A DNA stretch of 64,000 nucleotides, from contig NC_061153.1 in the NCBI RefSeq assembly GCF_905220365.1, positions 1,136,001 to 1,200,000 of the forward strand, read 5' to 3'. The translations under genes and the position numbers were made by a program. The notes below the pieces were generated by a model, which had not been told where the DNA came from, did not search any database, and was given only the letters and a program-made list of their open reading frames with translations. Source of the DNA: Vanessa cardui (Eukaryota > Arthropoda > Insecta > Lepidoptera > Nymphalidae). Shown here in pieces: positions 29,391 to 39,905 of this stretch. Every line of letters starts with the position of its first letter. Position 1 is the stretch's first letter.

Positions 29391-32102
29391 GATATGCTAT
29401 AAAAGCAAAAGTAAGAATATGGTAATAGGAACCGCATATAGGCCACCTTGGTTAAACGTACAAACTTTTTTTGATGCGTTGTACGAATCATTATCCGCTT
29501 TTTCATGGCGTGACCAATTTATCATTGTTGGAGATTTTAATATAATTTTTTTAGATAAGAATAATATAAACCATAAATCACTTACTGACTTTTTAAGCTA
29601 TTCAAATTTAACGCAATACATTAGTGAGCCTACGCATTTCACAAATCATAGCGAAACTCTCCTAGATTTGTTCTGTACCGATGCAAGTGTTTGTCAGATC
29701 TGGGTTGATTATATCTGCACTCTAAGCAGTCACTCATTCATATCTTGTGAGGTTACTATTAGTAAAGATAAATTTACGCAAAAAAAAAATTTCTACAGGG
29801 ACATAAAATCTATTAATCCAAATGCATTAGACACATGTCTTGCACTTATCAACTGGGACTGCATTGCTGAACTTAAAAGTATAGATGACATTGTGGGCGA
29901 ATTTAATATAGAGATTCGACGGATTTATGATACTCTTGCACCTTTGAAATGTCTGCACGTTAAGCATCGTCATTATCCCTGGATTACATCTACTATCAAG
30001 CTTATGATGAGACTACGGGATAATGCACACCTAAGAGCTCGTAAAACGAAAATAGATGCCCACATTAATCATTATAAAGACTTTAAAAGCTTTGTACGCT
30101 TATCAATCAAAAATGAGAAAAAAGCTTATTTTGAAACTTATGTTAATAAAAATTTTAATAACGCAAAGATTCTATGGAAACACATCAAATTTAATGTTAA
30201 TATTCATAGAAAAAGTGACTGTATACTACCGGAACATTTGCGTGATCCAGATAAACTGAATACCTTTTTTCTTACAGTTCCCGGTAGCCACAATGCAAGT
30301 CAATTAGAAATTGAATACTATCAACAAAATAAATTTAGTGATGCAAATTTAAGCTTAAAGGTAGTATCACAGTCTGAGATCTTTAAAAATATTAAAACTT
30401 TGACTACAAATGCCATTGGTGCAGGTGGCATCTCTCTCGATATGATATTGCCCACTCTTCAATATACCTTAAAGTTGATAACAAAAATAGTCAACACCTC
30501 TATTATGACAGGCATATACCCAAATCTCTGGCGTAGGGCTATTGTCAGACCTATACCTAAGGTCGATGCTCCTTTAGAGTTTAAGGATTTGCGTCCTATA
30601 AGCATTCTCCCGTGTCTGTCTAAGATTCTTGAAAAAGTAGTATGTAATCAACTCAGGGGCTATTTAGAATTCAACAATATTTTGCCAGACAAACAATCTG
30701 GGTTCAGAAAAAGAAGGGGAACTACGACAGCATTACCAAACGTTGTAGATGATATCCTATCTGCTCGAGACAGGGGGGAGGGTACTATCCTGGTGCTTCT
30801 GGACTACTCTCGTGCGTTTGACACTATAAATATTCCACTGTTAATTTACAAGCTGTCATATTATGGTTTCGACGACAAAGCAGTACAATGGTTTCAAAGT
30901 TACATGACTGACCGCAGCCAATCTGTTGAGATAACGTTAGAGGATGGCAATGTTGCTAAATCGGATGTACGTCAGGTTACAAGAGGAGTTCCGCAAGGCT
31001 CAATCTTGGGACCGATTTTGTACACGATCTATATAGAAGATATTATTAAGCAAATAAAATACTGCAACTACCATTTGTATGCTGATGATCTGCAGTTATA
31101 TATCTCTTTTAGACCATGCAACACACAAACGGCTCTACAACAACTTAATCATGACTTGGACCAAATTGCACGCTGGTCACACTCAAACACGCTATCAATT
31201 AATTCTAATAAAACGAAGTACATGATTTTTGGTACAGAGCGTCAAACTCAAATAATAAGCAGCTATGATCCTGTTATGGAGATAAACGGCGAACGCATCC
31301 TCAGAGTGTCCGAAGCGCGAAACCTAGGTGTTCTATTTGATGAGGACCTTCGATTTGAGAAACATGTAAACTATATTGCAAAAAATTGCTTTTATAGATT
31401 AAAAATACTTTATAACATCAGGGATTCTATTAGTACTAAAGTTCGTATAAGATTATGTGAGGCACTAGTTTTGTCAAAATTTAATTATGCTGATGCTGTT
31501 ATTGGGCCACGTTTACTCTCCCGTACTATAAAACCCATCCAACGAGTACAGAACGCCTGCGCTTGTTACTGTTTCAATATTCAGCCGCGTACACATGTCA
31601 CACCATATTTAAACACTGCTAATATCTTAAAAATGAATTACCGTATGCAAGCACATTTCGCTACATTACTTTTTGGTGTTATAAAATATCAGATTCCACC
31701 TTACCTCTATCATAAGCTACAATGGTTAAAAAATAACAATAGTGAGCATGTTACAAGAGCGTCATTGTTTAAGCTGAAAATGCCAATCCATAAAACAGCG
31801 GCATTCCGAGGAAGATTCAGGTACTGCGCCACCAGGTGCTGGAATGACCTGCCTCCTCCTATTCGTGACCTGAAATCGTTAGGAAATTTTCGCTATAAGT
31901 ATAGATTATATTTATTACATAAACAAAAAAATTCTTAAACTAGACATAATTAAGCAATACCTATTGATTATTATCTTTTTCACATTAATTTTATTTATTT
32001 AATTCAATCGCAGTTATTTTTTTTTATTTATTTATTTTATCTATTTATATTTGTATTTATACACATGGGTATGTAAATTTATATACAAAATTAATTTATA
32101 TG
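29391..32102 (+). mobile_element. Family A-related CR1-group element A2, 5'-truncated, open ORF2
   Basis: It begins in mid-endonuclease at about 29391 (alignable to the VGTAYRPPW stretch of A0) and runs without a break to the ORF2 stop at 31938, then about 160 bases of AT-rich 3' UTR. The protein is clearly related to, but diverged from, family A. The 3' end meets the tail of B8 (minus strand) at about 32103; no clear microsatellite tail was assigned. Confidence 0.85.
29419..31938 (+). CDS. Endonuclease C-terminal half plus complete RT (839 aa, open)
   Basis: The longest intact frame in the window. Residues 1-110: second half of the endonuclease (VIGTAYRPPWLNVQTFFDAL, FIIVGDFNIIFLDK, ETLLDLFCTDASVC). 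Residues about 115-280: linker. Residues about 285-620: RT with LRPISILPCLSKILEKVVCN, GFRKRRGTTTAL, VLLDYSRAFDTIN, TRGVPQGSILGPILYTIY and HLYADDLQLYISF (all three catalytic Asp). The rest is the C-terminal region (KFNYADAVIGPRLLSRT, CWNDLPPP). The first ~110 residues of the endonuclease, including the catalytic Glu, are gone through 5' truncation. RT could fold; autonomous movement is not possible. The ATG at 29419 is internal to the original ORF. Confidence 0.88.
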   Translation: MVIGTAYRPPWLNVQTFFDALYESLSAFSWRDQFIIVGDFNIIFLDKNNINHKSLTDFLSYSNLTQYISEPTHFTNHSETLLDLFCTDASVCQIWVDYICTLSSHSFISCEVTISKDKFTQKKNFYRDIKSINPNALDTCLALINWDCIAELKSIDDIVGEFNIEIRRIYDTLAPLKCLHVKHRHYPWITSTIKLMMRLRDNAHLRARKTKIDAHINHYKDFKSFVRLSIKNEKKAYFETYVNKNFNNAKILWKHIKFNVNIHRKSDCILPEHLRDPDKLNTFFLTVPGSHNASQLEIEYYQQNKFSDANLSLKVVSQSEIFKNIKTLTTNAIGAGGISLDMILPTLQYTLKLITKIVNTSIMTGIYPNLWRRAIVRPIPKVDAPLEFKDLRPISILPCLSKILEKVVCNQLRGYLEFNNILPDKQSGFRKRRGTTTALPNVVDDILSARDRGEGTILVLLDYSRAFDTINIPLLIYKLSYYGFDDKAVQWFQSYMTDRSQSVEITLEDGNVAKSDVRQVTRGVPQGSILGPILYTIYIEDIIKQIKYCNYHLYADDLQLYISFRPCNTQTALQQLNHDLDQIARWSHSNTLSINSNKTKYMIFGTERQTQIISSYDPVMEINGERILRVSEARNLGVLFDEDLRFEKHVNYIAKNCFYRLKILYNIRDSISTKVRIRLCEALVLSKFNYADAVIGPRLLSRTIKPIQRVQNACACYCFNIQPRTHVTPYLNTANILKMNYRMQAHFATLLFGVIKYQIPPYLYHKLQWLKNNNSEHVTRASLFKLKMPIHKTAAFRGRFRYCATRCWNDLPPPIRDLKSLGNFRYKYRLYLLHKQKNS

Positions 32103-32204
32103 TCGTTTATTTATTTTTATTTAAAATGCTTTATTGCACAACATATGGAAAAAAAGGGGAAATATAAAACATAAAATAAGTACATGGTGCGCAAAGGCGG
32201 TCTT

Positions 32205-32219
32205 ATCGCTTATAGCGAT
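32205..32219 (-). promoter_or_regulatory. 3' UTR hairpin of family B (copy B8)
   Basis: Perfect stem ATCGCT/AGCGAT with a 3-base loop. Confidence 0.6.
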
Positions 32220-32449
32220 CTCTCACAGACAACCTTTGGTGATAGGAGCTTAGAACGAAAACAGGTAAGTGAAGAAAAATATATGAAAAAATGAGGAAAA
32301 GTACAATATAATAATATTTATACTAAGGTATAGTAATAAACTACACATAACTACATACTAATAATAATACATAGAAATATAATATATATCAAAATATACA
32401 TACATATATACATAAATATAAACTACATATTATTACATACTTGCATACA

Positions 32450-34284
32450 TTATTTAGATATGGATAGGTAATAGTTTCTCAAACGATGCTTAAATATTGC
32501 CAAGGATTTAGACTGCCGTATATCAGTGGGTAGTGCATTCCAGAGTTTGACGGTTTTCACGGTGTTGCTGTAGGTTTGTGTCCGACTGCAGGGTGTGACA
32601 AGTTTGTTGTCCTCACTAGAACGCAGGTGGTGTGTGTTATCAAATTCAAGAAATTTGAAGCGTTCTTTAAGGTAAGGTGGTGTATGCTCAACATATAATA
32701 TAGCATAGAGAAGAGATAAGGCGTGCAAGTTTCTTCGAAGCCTGTTTGGCAGCCACTTTAACTGAGACCAATACTGTGAAACGTGATCATACTTACGCAG
32801 GCCAAATATGAATCTAATGGCCAAATTTTGCAGCCGTTCTAATTTATTTAGAAGGTCTTCAGTTAAATCAATGTAGCAGGCGTCGGCATAATCTAATATT
32901 GGAAAAAGAAATGCATTGGCTAAGCTGATCTTAGCCTTAATGGGTAGTAGATTTTTCCATCGCCTTAAAAAAACAATGATGGCATACATCTTACGACTCA
33001 TTTCTGCTACCTGAGGTACCCAGGATAAGGAAGCATCCAGAAGTAGTCCAAGATTTCTCACAGTTTCTTGCAGCGGTAATGTGTGGCCATCAAGCATGAT
33101 TGGAGATAGGATTTTGTCTTTGACCCTCGACAGAAGCTTAGGACTGCCAAAAACAGCTACTTGCGACTTCCTTGGATTCAGTTGGAGACCGATCTACACC
33201 ATTCACTGATCTTTACCAAATCATTATTCAAAGTTGCAACAGCCTCGTCGATACCGTCCAAGGGAGCGGCAACATATATTTGAAGATCATCAGCATATAG
33301 ATGATAGGTTGAAGAGATAAGTGTAGAGAGAGTATTAATGAAAATAGAAAAGAGAAGAGGAGAGCGTACACCACCTTGCGGGACACCGGAAGGGATATCT
33401 AAAAGAGGTGAAGACCTACTGTTTGCCGTTATGCATTGCTGTCGATTGAGTAGGTAAGAACGGAACCACTCAACAGCAATAGAACCTATGTTTAGAGATT
33501 CAAGGATTGCCAAGCATATGTCATAGTCGATAGTATTAAAAGCATTCGAAAAGTCAAGAAGAGCGAGTATAGTTACGCATTTGTTGTCAATTCCGTTACG
33601 TAAATCGTCACATACTTTGGTGAGAGCTGTAACTGTACTATGGCCTTTTCTAAACCCAGATTGGAAAGGGCAGAGGATTTTATTTATAGAGAGGAATTGA
33701 CTTAGTTGAGAATGGACTACACGTTCTAGTACCTTCGAGAGAAAAGGAAGCACAGATATAAGTCTAAAATGAGAAGGTAACAAGGGATTGGAAACTTTAG
33801 GAATAGGAATAACTAGAGCTTTGCGCCAAATAGAAGGAAAAGTACCAGTTGACAGGGAGTAATTAAATATATGGCACAAAATAGGTAAAATATTGTTGAA
33901 GGTAAGGAGAATCAGTTTTCGACTTATTTTATCACAGCCAGTTGAGTCTGATTTAATACTAAGGATGTGCTTCCTTAACTCGCTAATGGTGACAGAGCTG
34001 AATTCGAAAGGAGGGTTATCAGGGAAAGGCAATGTATTAAGAAAGTTGATCGTATTAAGTTTGTCACACATATTTATAGAAGAAGAAGAAAGAAAGTGTC
34101 TGTTGAGATCATCAAGTTCGATATTAAAAGAAATGGTTTCCCGCTGACGACCGATTCCCAGCGATTTCAAAAACCACCTAACCTTGGATGTACCGCTATT
34201 ATCAATAGCATTTGCAATAAACTTACGCTGAGCATCACGACAGAGTTTATTGCAACGATTTCGTAGATGTTTATATTTTTCCAA
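32450..34284 (-). pseudogene. Linker and reverse transcriptase of B8
   Basis: Frame 34284-33178 (368 aa) covers linker and RT up to just after the palm: LRNRCNKLCRDAQRKFIANA, RLISVLPFLSKVLERVVHSQ, GFRKGHSTVTALTK, LLDFSNAFNTIDYD, GVPQGGVRSPLLFS, HLYADDLQIYVAAP. It ends at a stop after EWCRSVSN. The C-terminal part follows in 33097-32450 (LGLLLDASLSWVPQVAE, FLFPILDYADACYIDL, LWNALPTDIR), with about 80 bases in another frame between them. One small frameshift is the only serious lesion. Confidence 0.87.
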
Positions 34285-34808
34285 GTTGTCAGTTGTATTT
34301 CTTTACAACCGACTTCCAAAAGGAGGAGGTTATCAATTCGTCTGTATTTTTTTTTTTTTTTTATGTTTGTTACCTCATAACTTTTCACTGGGTGGACCGA
34401 TTTTGATATTTTTTTTTTGTTTGAAAGGTAGTGCTTACCGTGGGGTCCCATTTTATTTTTATTTTTTTCCGATGATGGTATCCATATGAAAACGACATAA
34501 GTCTTAAATTTGCATTATGTTTATGCGCGACAAATAGGTGAATAACTGAAAATCACGCTAACCAATTTTGATAATTCTTTTTTTATTATTAAATATATAC
34601 TTCAAGGGTAATTTGGTGAAAGTTTGGTAAGGTTCTGAGCACAGGATCCATGACAAAGTAACGGAACGGAAGGGTACGGAACAATTCTGAGGAGCACGTT
34701 AGCGATACTCAGTCGAATCTTTTATTTATAGGTTATTTGGATATTTGAGTCACCTTCCGTAATGTGGTTATGTTTATGTAATTATCGTTGTCGAATATTA
34801 TAATCAAC

Positions 34809-35060
34809 TAGCTACCCACCCCGGCTTCGCACGGGTGCAATACTGATACTAAATATACTACAGAATTTGTGTATTTACGACATCACATCGCAAACTTCTA
34901 AAATTATCAGTGTTTCTTTACTATATTGTTCATGCATTATATACACAAACCTTCCCCTTGAATCACACTATCTTTTAAAAAAAACCGCATCAAAATCCGT
35001 TGCGTAGATTTAAAGATATAGGGACAGAGAAAGCGACTTTGTTTTATACTATGTAGTGAT
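34809..35060 (+). repeat. Nonautonomous dispersed repeat R-x
   Basis: It begins near ACTAGCTACCCACCCCGGCT and ends near TTTTATACTATGTAGTGATG. The 3' two-thirds aligns with 27757-27905. No ORF. The start motif resembles lepidopteran Helitron- or SINE-like repeats; ends were not proven. Confidence 0.55.
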
Positions 35061-35407
35061 GAAACTACTATACGGCTCGCAGTTAGGGTGCGATATGGGG
35101 CAGAATTTCTTACTATCTTTAATCAAATTTTGTGTATGTGATGTGATGTCATATGATGTACGAAATATAGTTGGTCTTTTTCAAAGTTTTTTTGCTGAGT
35201 TCGATTACAGCTCTTTCGAGGGATCCTTGTAGTTTACGCCGCGTGACGTATTAAATCCGCATTTTCGAAAGTCTATTTTTGCTTTATTCGCAAGTTTCCT
35301 TTGAAATTGTCCTCGAAGTAGTTTCTGACTCATATAAACGGAACGCTTAATCTATCCATATTAAAAAAAAATAGTTAGTCAACATCAGCTTCACTTAAAA
35401 TCAAAAA

Positions 35408-36005
35408 ATAAATAAAAATTTTAACAAAAAGAAAAACCGACTTCAAACAAAACACTATTTTAAAACAAATGAATATGCACGAAAAAGTAATAAAAATAAT
35501 TGCGTATTCAACATATTTTTTAGAGTCTTCCTAAGTTAAATGAAATGAAAAATATTAGACTACTTAAAAGTCGATTAACGATTATATCATGTAGTTATAA
35601 TTATTGTTATATTTGGAGTCGGTGTCAGCCAATAAAACCCTACAGCATATATATGAAAAAACAATACGAGAATACTTTAACAAATATATTTTTTACAAAT
35701 TACCTTTTACACAATAATATACTGGATCAATCAAGGGGCTCGTATCGCTTCTTTCTTTTGATTGTTGGGGCAAGGGCACCGTGGCTGACACCGGCTTCAA
35801 ATATACCAATAATTATAACTACATGATATAATCGTTAATCGACTTTTAAGTAGTCTAATATTTTTCATTTCATTTAACTTAGGAAGACTCTAAAAAATAT
35901 GTTGAATACGCAATTATTTTTATTACTTTTTCGTGCATATTCATTTGTTTTAAAATAGTGTTTTGTTTGAAGTCGGTTTTTCTTTTTGTTAAAATTTTTA
36001 TTTAT
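35408..36005. repeat. Foldback with 224-bp inverted arms
   Basis: Arms 35408-35631 and 35782-36005 are colinear inverted copies with only a few mismatches near the inner ends, enclosing 150 bases. The pairing has no indels: position sums are constant (71413) from the outer to the inner end. Confidence 0.92.
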
Positions 36006-36127
36006 ATATTTAGCCTTCGCAGCATTACGCTTAGCCATGAGTGCTCTAATATCCTGAGTTAGCCAAGAAGCCGGTAAGTGCTTAAGCTTAATAGGTCTTA
36101 ATGGGGCATGTACATCCAATAAATCGG

Positions 36128-36895
36128 TTAAGAGATAATTAAATATGCTAATTTTTTCATCAATTGAGCTGGCATTATAAATAGCAGTCCAGTATTAAGC
36201 TTTTGAAAATTACGCTGCATCACTATAGTTGGCTTCGCTCGCGGAGGCCGAATTCTATAGGATAAATAAACTAAGTCGTAGTAGGAAAAGACCTCTGCGG
36301 GAAACTGACCATGGACATCAACATGACTGAGAGGGGAAACAACCATTAAGTCCAATAGCGAGGGAGAACAATTCGGAAAAAAATGAGTCGCATTCGTTGG
36401 AAGTACATTAAGGTTACAGCTATCGATTATATTCTTAAGTCGTCGGGCACGTCGGTCGTCTTTAATCAGGCAGGTGTTAAAATCACCCATAATTATCGTG
36501 TGATCGACAGAGGTTCTAAATTGATCTAATAACATTTCAAAATTATTAAAATAATTAATATTGAGTGACGGACTATAAAATACGCCCAGTAGTAGTTTGA
36601 GATGACCGAATAAGACCTCAATAAAGATGTGTTCCGATGACTCAGAGTATTGTGAAGGAGATTTACTTAAAATTGTAAAGGGGATATGAATGCGGAGGTA
36701 TATTGCCACACCACCACCACCTTTACCTGTCCGGTCGTTCCGGATCAGATGGTAGCCAGGCAAACAGTAAGACGTCGAGGGTAAACTTGGTTTCAAAAAA
36801 GATTCGGATACAAGAATGGCATGAATATTTTTACTATCGAAGGAGGACAGGAAATCGGGGTAATGAGATGGAATACTCTGCGCATTTATATGCAC
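36128..36895 (-). pseudogene. Endonuclease of B8
   Basis: An open frame of 255 codons: HINAQSIPSHYPDFLSSF, ILVSESFLKPSLPS (catalytic Glu of the S-E motif), GKGGGGVAIYLRIHIPF, LLLGVFYSPS, TIIMGDFNTCLIKDD (GDFN), NCSPSLLDLMVVSPLSHVD. It is the best kept family B endonuclease here. It breaks near 36130 by a frameshift, after which the linker (VHAPLRPIKLKHLPASWL, 36119-36010) follows in another frame. Confidence 0.85.
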
Positions 36896-36904
36896 TACAT
36901 TAAA

Positions 36905-37755
36905 GTTTCTAGAAACACCCGGCGCTCGAAGCGGCCTGCCCGGGGCATCGATGCATCGCAGATCGACGTCATCGTGCCCCTGAACCAGAACGACTCACCC
37001 CTGGGTCGGGCGAAATCTCCTCGGCGTTTTGTGGCCAAGCCGCGATGATGGCGGCGGCTTCGAGATGATCTCGGTTTAGCCGCTTGAGGGCCCATCGTCG
37101 CGGCAGGGTGTCTCCCTGACGACGGCTGGATCGGTCGGGATGGCGGATAGCCACATCGAAAAAGATGTGGCGGTGGTCGGATAGTGTGACCACCACCTCA
37201 GCGACACGCCATCCCGAGAGCATGCGAATCGCAGGAGGAGTCGCCCATGTAAGGTCCACGACCGACTCCCCCTGCCACCGCACGCTTGTACTCTCCGACC
37301 CGACGTTAATGAGCCGGAGGTCTAAGATAGCCGCCCAGTCGAGAAGCGTCACTCCCTTCGGATCGTCCCTAGTTACCCCAAGCCCTGGCCTGGGCATTGA
37401 AGTCCCCCAGGATGATCAGCGGACGGGGTAGGCATCTGCGAACGCAGTCCGCCAGCCCATCCAGGTACAACTCGTAGTCAGCGAGTGACCTGTTGGGAGA
37501 GACGTAACACCCCACAATGGCCAAGGGGCCCTACCGAACGGCCACGAATCCCTGCCCCGCTTCGAGCAGGGAACAGGGTGAGACCCCCGCACCGCCCGCC
37601 CAATGGACGGCCACGGTGCCAGCGGCGTCCCCAAACCAGCGAGGTTGGTCGGGGATGCGATAGGGCTCCGCCACGACCGCGAGGCCTATGAACCACTCCG
37701 CAGTGGTCTGCATCAGAAGTTGCTGAGCATTGCAGCAGTGGTTCAAGTTCGTCAA
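36905..37755 (-). pseudogene. R1-clade endonuclease, inverted, frameshifted
   Basis: In element order (right to left): NLNHCCNAQQLLMQTTAEW and AVVAEPYRIPDQPRWFGD (catalytic Glu; 37755-37560), SPNRSLADYELYLDGLADCV-like and IILGDFNAQARAWG (GDFN; about 37500-37385), then LLDWAAILDLRLINVGS, VVDLTWATPPAIRML and VVTLSDHRHIFFD (SDH motif; 37397-36969). It ends with FRGTMTSICDASMPRAGRF, the usual linker. Several frame changes show decay. No function is retained. Confidence 0.85.
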
Positions 37756-37765
37756 CTCCTCATGC

Positions 37766-38585
37766 AGGAGGCTTTACATGGGGGTCGTACGGTCGATGGC
37801 GCTTTACGCCGCGCCAGTGTGGGCGGATGCCCTGACAGCCCGCAACGTCGCCGCGCTGAGAAGGCCGCATCGCGCAATGGCCGTCAGGATCATAAGGGGA
37901 TACCGTACGATCTCCTTCGAGGCAGCGAGCCTCCTAGCCGGATCCCCGCCCTGGGACCTCGAGGCTAAGCTCCTCGCGTCGCTCTATTGGTGGCGCGCGG
38001 AGGCGGTCGAGCGGGGTGAGCGCCTGGTGCCTCGACAGATCGAGGCACGCAGGGCAGAGTTTCGCCAGGTCTCAGTGCAGAGTGGGAGACGAGACGCGCT
38101 TGGCGCGACCCACGGCGGGGCAAGCCGTCGCTATTGCGGCGGTGACGCCCGTTTCAAAGGAGTGGCTCACAAGGAGCCACGGCGTCCTCAGCTTCCGGCT
38201 GACGCAGGTGCTTACTGGACACGGATGCTTCGGCGGGTACCTTGGCAGGTGTCGCATAGGCCGGGAGCCGACGTCCCAGTGCCACCATTGTGGCGGTGGT
38301 CGCGACGATACGGCCTTGCACACGTTGGCGGAGTGCCCAGCATGGGCTGAGCAGCGCCGTGACCTCGTCGCGGACGTAGGTGTCGTTGCGGGAAACCTCT
38401 CGCTTCTGGCCGTCGTCTCTGCGATGGTACGGAGCGAGGCAGGGTGGAGCGCCGTCGCCACCTTCTGCGAGGAAGTGATGCTCGCAAAGGAGGCGGTGGA
38501 AACGGAGAGAGAGGCTGCCTCCTCTCTCCCCTCCCGCAGCAGACGAACTGGGCGTCGCAGGGTGGCCGACTTTCGACCACCCTAG
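37766..38585 (+). pseudogene. R1-clade RT C-terminal region
   Basis: Frame 37730-38350 starts with RRLYMGVVRSMALYAAPVWADAL, RAMAVRIIRGYRTISFEAAS and PPWDLEAKLLASLYWWRAEA. Frame 38016-38585 carries on with LSFRLTQVLTGHGCFGGYL and the knuckle CHHCGGGRDDTALHTLAECP. The two overlap, so a frameshift lies near 38090. The order and motifs match the fragment at 9395-9953. Confidence 0.87.
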
Positions 38586-38934
38586 GGCGTGGCCTGCGGA
38601 CGGCAGACTCGGGGAGTCTCGCCGTCCGACCAGCAGTAGGCCTCGAGGCGGCGGCGTTGTGTTCCGCGCGCGCGCCTCGTAGTGGAGTCCTGCGGCCGGG
38701 GTGACAGCCGCAGTGATTGACGGGGCACGCCTGACTCTTTACATCAGTAGCTAACCCCCGTCGGAGGGGTGCGACGAATGCTTCGGCGATACCCGCCCTT
38801 CCGACGCATGGGCACATGGAGGAGACGGGTTGGTTTTTAGTCAGTAGGAGTCTGACAGTCCTCTTCGCTCCCCGATTTCCCGAGGGCGGAGGGAGTCCAT
38901 GATGGATTTTCCAACAGAAAAAACAGAAAAAAAA

Positions 38935-38946
38935 GGTCAGGTTAGG
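38935..38946 (+). repeat. TTAGG-type units at the second R1 3' junction
   Basis: GGTCAGGTTAGG directly after the A-run; one unit has a T-to-C change. It mirrors the junction at 10433-10443. Confidence 0.65.
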
Positions 38947-39138
38947 CTTTTTTTTTAATTTTCAAAACTTTAAATCTACAGGCTCGTGGCCCGTACCTTT
39001 GGTATATTACATTATTATTTATTTATTATTATAAGAGTTGTGAATAGTACATCAAGTCCGCGGGAAAAAGCCATGTTTTTCCGACAGGCGGTACAGTCCA
39101 TACATATATATGTAAATAAAATATATTGCTTAAAGATA
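38947..39138. other. Spacer
   Basis: AT-rich, no recognised feature. Confidence 0.35.
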
Positions 39139-39905
39139 TGTCGGCGCGGAACCACGAATTTAAGAAAAACACGTGTCCAGAAATGATTATTTTAATAATT
39201 TAAAACTGTTTCATTGTTAAATGAATAATTTTTAGTGAATTTTGAAATGTTAAATTACTCTGAAAAATTTAATGTTTGTAAACAACTGTTATCTTGAGTG
39301 AATAAGTCTACCCACCTATTTTTGTTATAAAAGATCAAGCGACCGCCGGTTTCGACAGACTTGGTCGAGCCGTCGGAGCGATCGGACCGTCTCATATTGG
39401 AATAAATCAGAGAGGATTAATTCCTGAGTTTTATTTCATACCACCGAAAATGGTTAAAGATCGAAACTCTGACACTCGTGACGTTAGAAAGAAAGAAATG
39501 TTTATTAGGACACAGTACAAATAAAAGAATAAGAAGTATAAAAATTTAAAACAAAAGGAAGAAAAAACAACAGAAAGATATAAACATATTAACTAACTAT
39601 AACTACTTGCTAACTTAATATACAAAAAAAAAAAAACAACAACAATACAAAACAACACAATGATGCTTAACGTGTCCTAAAAGGTGTACCATTCAGCTTC
39701 CAAGTTGGGTTCCAAGAACCCAACGCTGATTTTCAATGGTACCCTGTGTGGTTGTGACGGGCTGTGACAATATAATTATGATAATATATTATAAAAAAAA
39801 AAAAACTACAATGGAATGTACATACAATATACACATAATAACAATATATAATTAGCTATGCTGACGTCATGTATTTTTAAAAACGGGCTCGGACATGCTG
39901 TTCCG
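39139..39905 (+). repeat. Left LTR, split by a family A fragment
   Basis: It starts TGTCGG and contains TATAAAAG at 39326-39333 and AATAAA at 39401-39406, the promoter and polyadenylation signals expected of an LTR. Bases 39487-39853 are a later insertion. The end lies between GGACA (39895) and about 39905; the exact boundary is ambiguous because the next five bases also match. Confidence 0.8.
39487..39853 (-). mobile_element. Family A copy A4, 3' UTR fragment
   Basis: On the minus strand it is the last ~367 bases of family A, ending in AATAAA and a (TTTC)n tail (plus-strand GAAAGAAAG at 39488). It carries the paired 'attcagctt...gctgattttcaatgg' block of the family. TTAG is present at both edges (39483-39486 and 39851-39854), a possible 4-bp target duplication. 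Confidence 0.85.

Larger units (their letters stand above)
34314..36005 (+). mobile_element. Nonautonomous element inserted in B8, ending in a foldback
   Basis: The insert opens with 'acaaccgacttccaaaaggagg' near 34314 and closes with 'gaagtcggtttttc' near 35985, so its ends are inverted matches. It carries poly-T/T-rich tracts typical of a lepidopteran nonautonomous repeat I have seen often, and has no coding capacity. It includes the R-x repeat (34809-35060) as a probable later insertion and the 598-bp foldback at its right end. Superfamily unknown. Confidence 0.6.
32103..36903 (-). mobile_element. Family B element, copy B8, from endonuclease start to 3' tail, interrupted
   Basis: On the minus strand: endonuclease (36895-36128), linker (to 36006), then a 1.7-kb nonautonomous insert (34314-36005), then linker and RT (34313-32450), 3' UTR with hairpin ATCGCT/AGCGAT at 32205-32219, AATAAA near 32137 and a (TTTA)n-like tail at 32103-32125. 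The linker reads ..KAKY before the insert and ..LEKYKHLRNRC after it, which matches the B5 linker. The 5' end is cut by the R1-clade copy at about 36905. Confidence 0.85.
36905..38946 (+). mobile_element. R1-clade element with inverted 5' segment (twin-priming structure)
   Basis: The left part (36905-37750) encodes R1-clade endonuclease on the minus strand. The right part (37755-38946) encodes the RT C-terminal region on the plus strand and ends in a 3' UTR, an A-run (38927-38934) and GGTCAGGTTAGG. RT fingers, palm and thumb are absent. A 5' inversion joined to a normally oriented 3' part with a tail is the product expected from twin priming. GC content is far above the surroundings. Confidence 0.85.
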
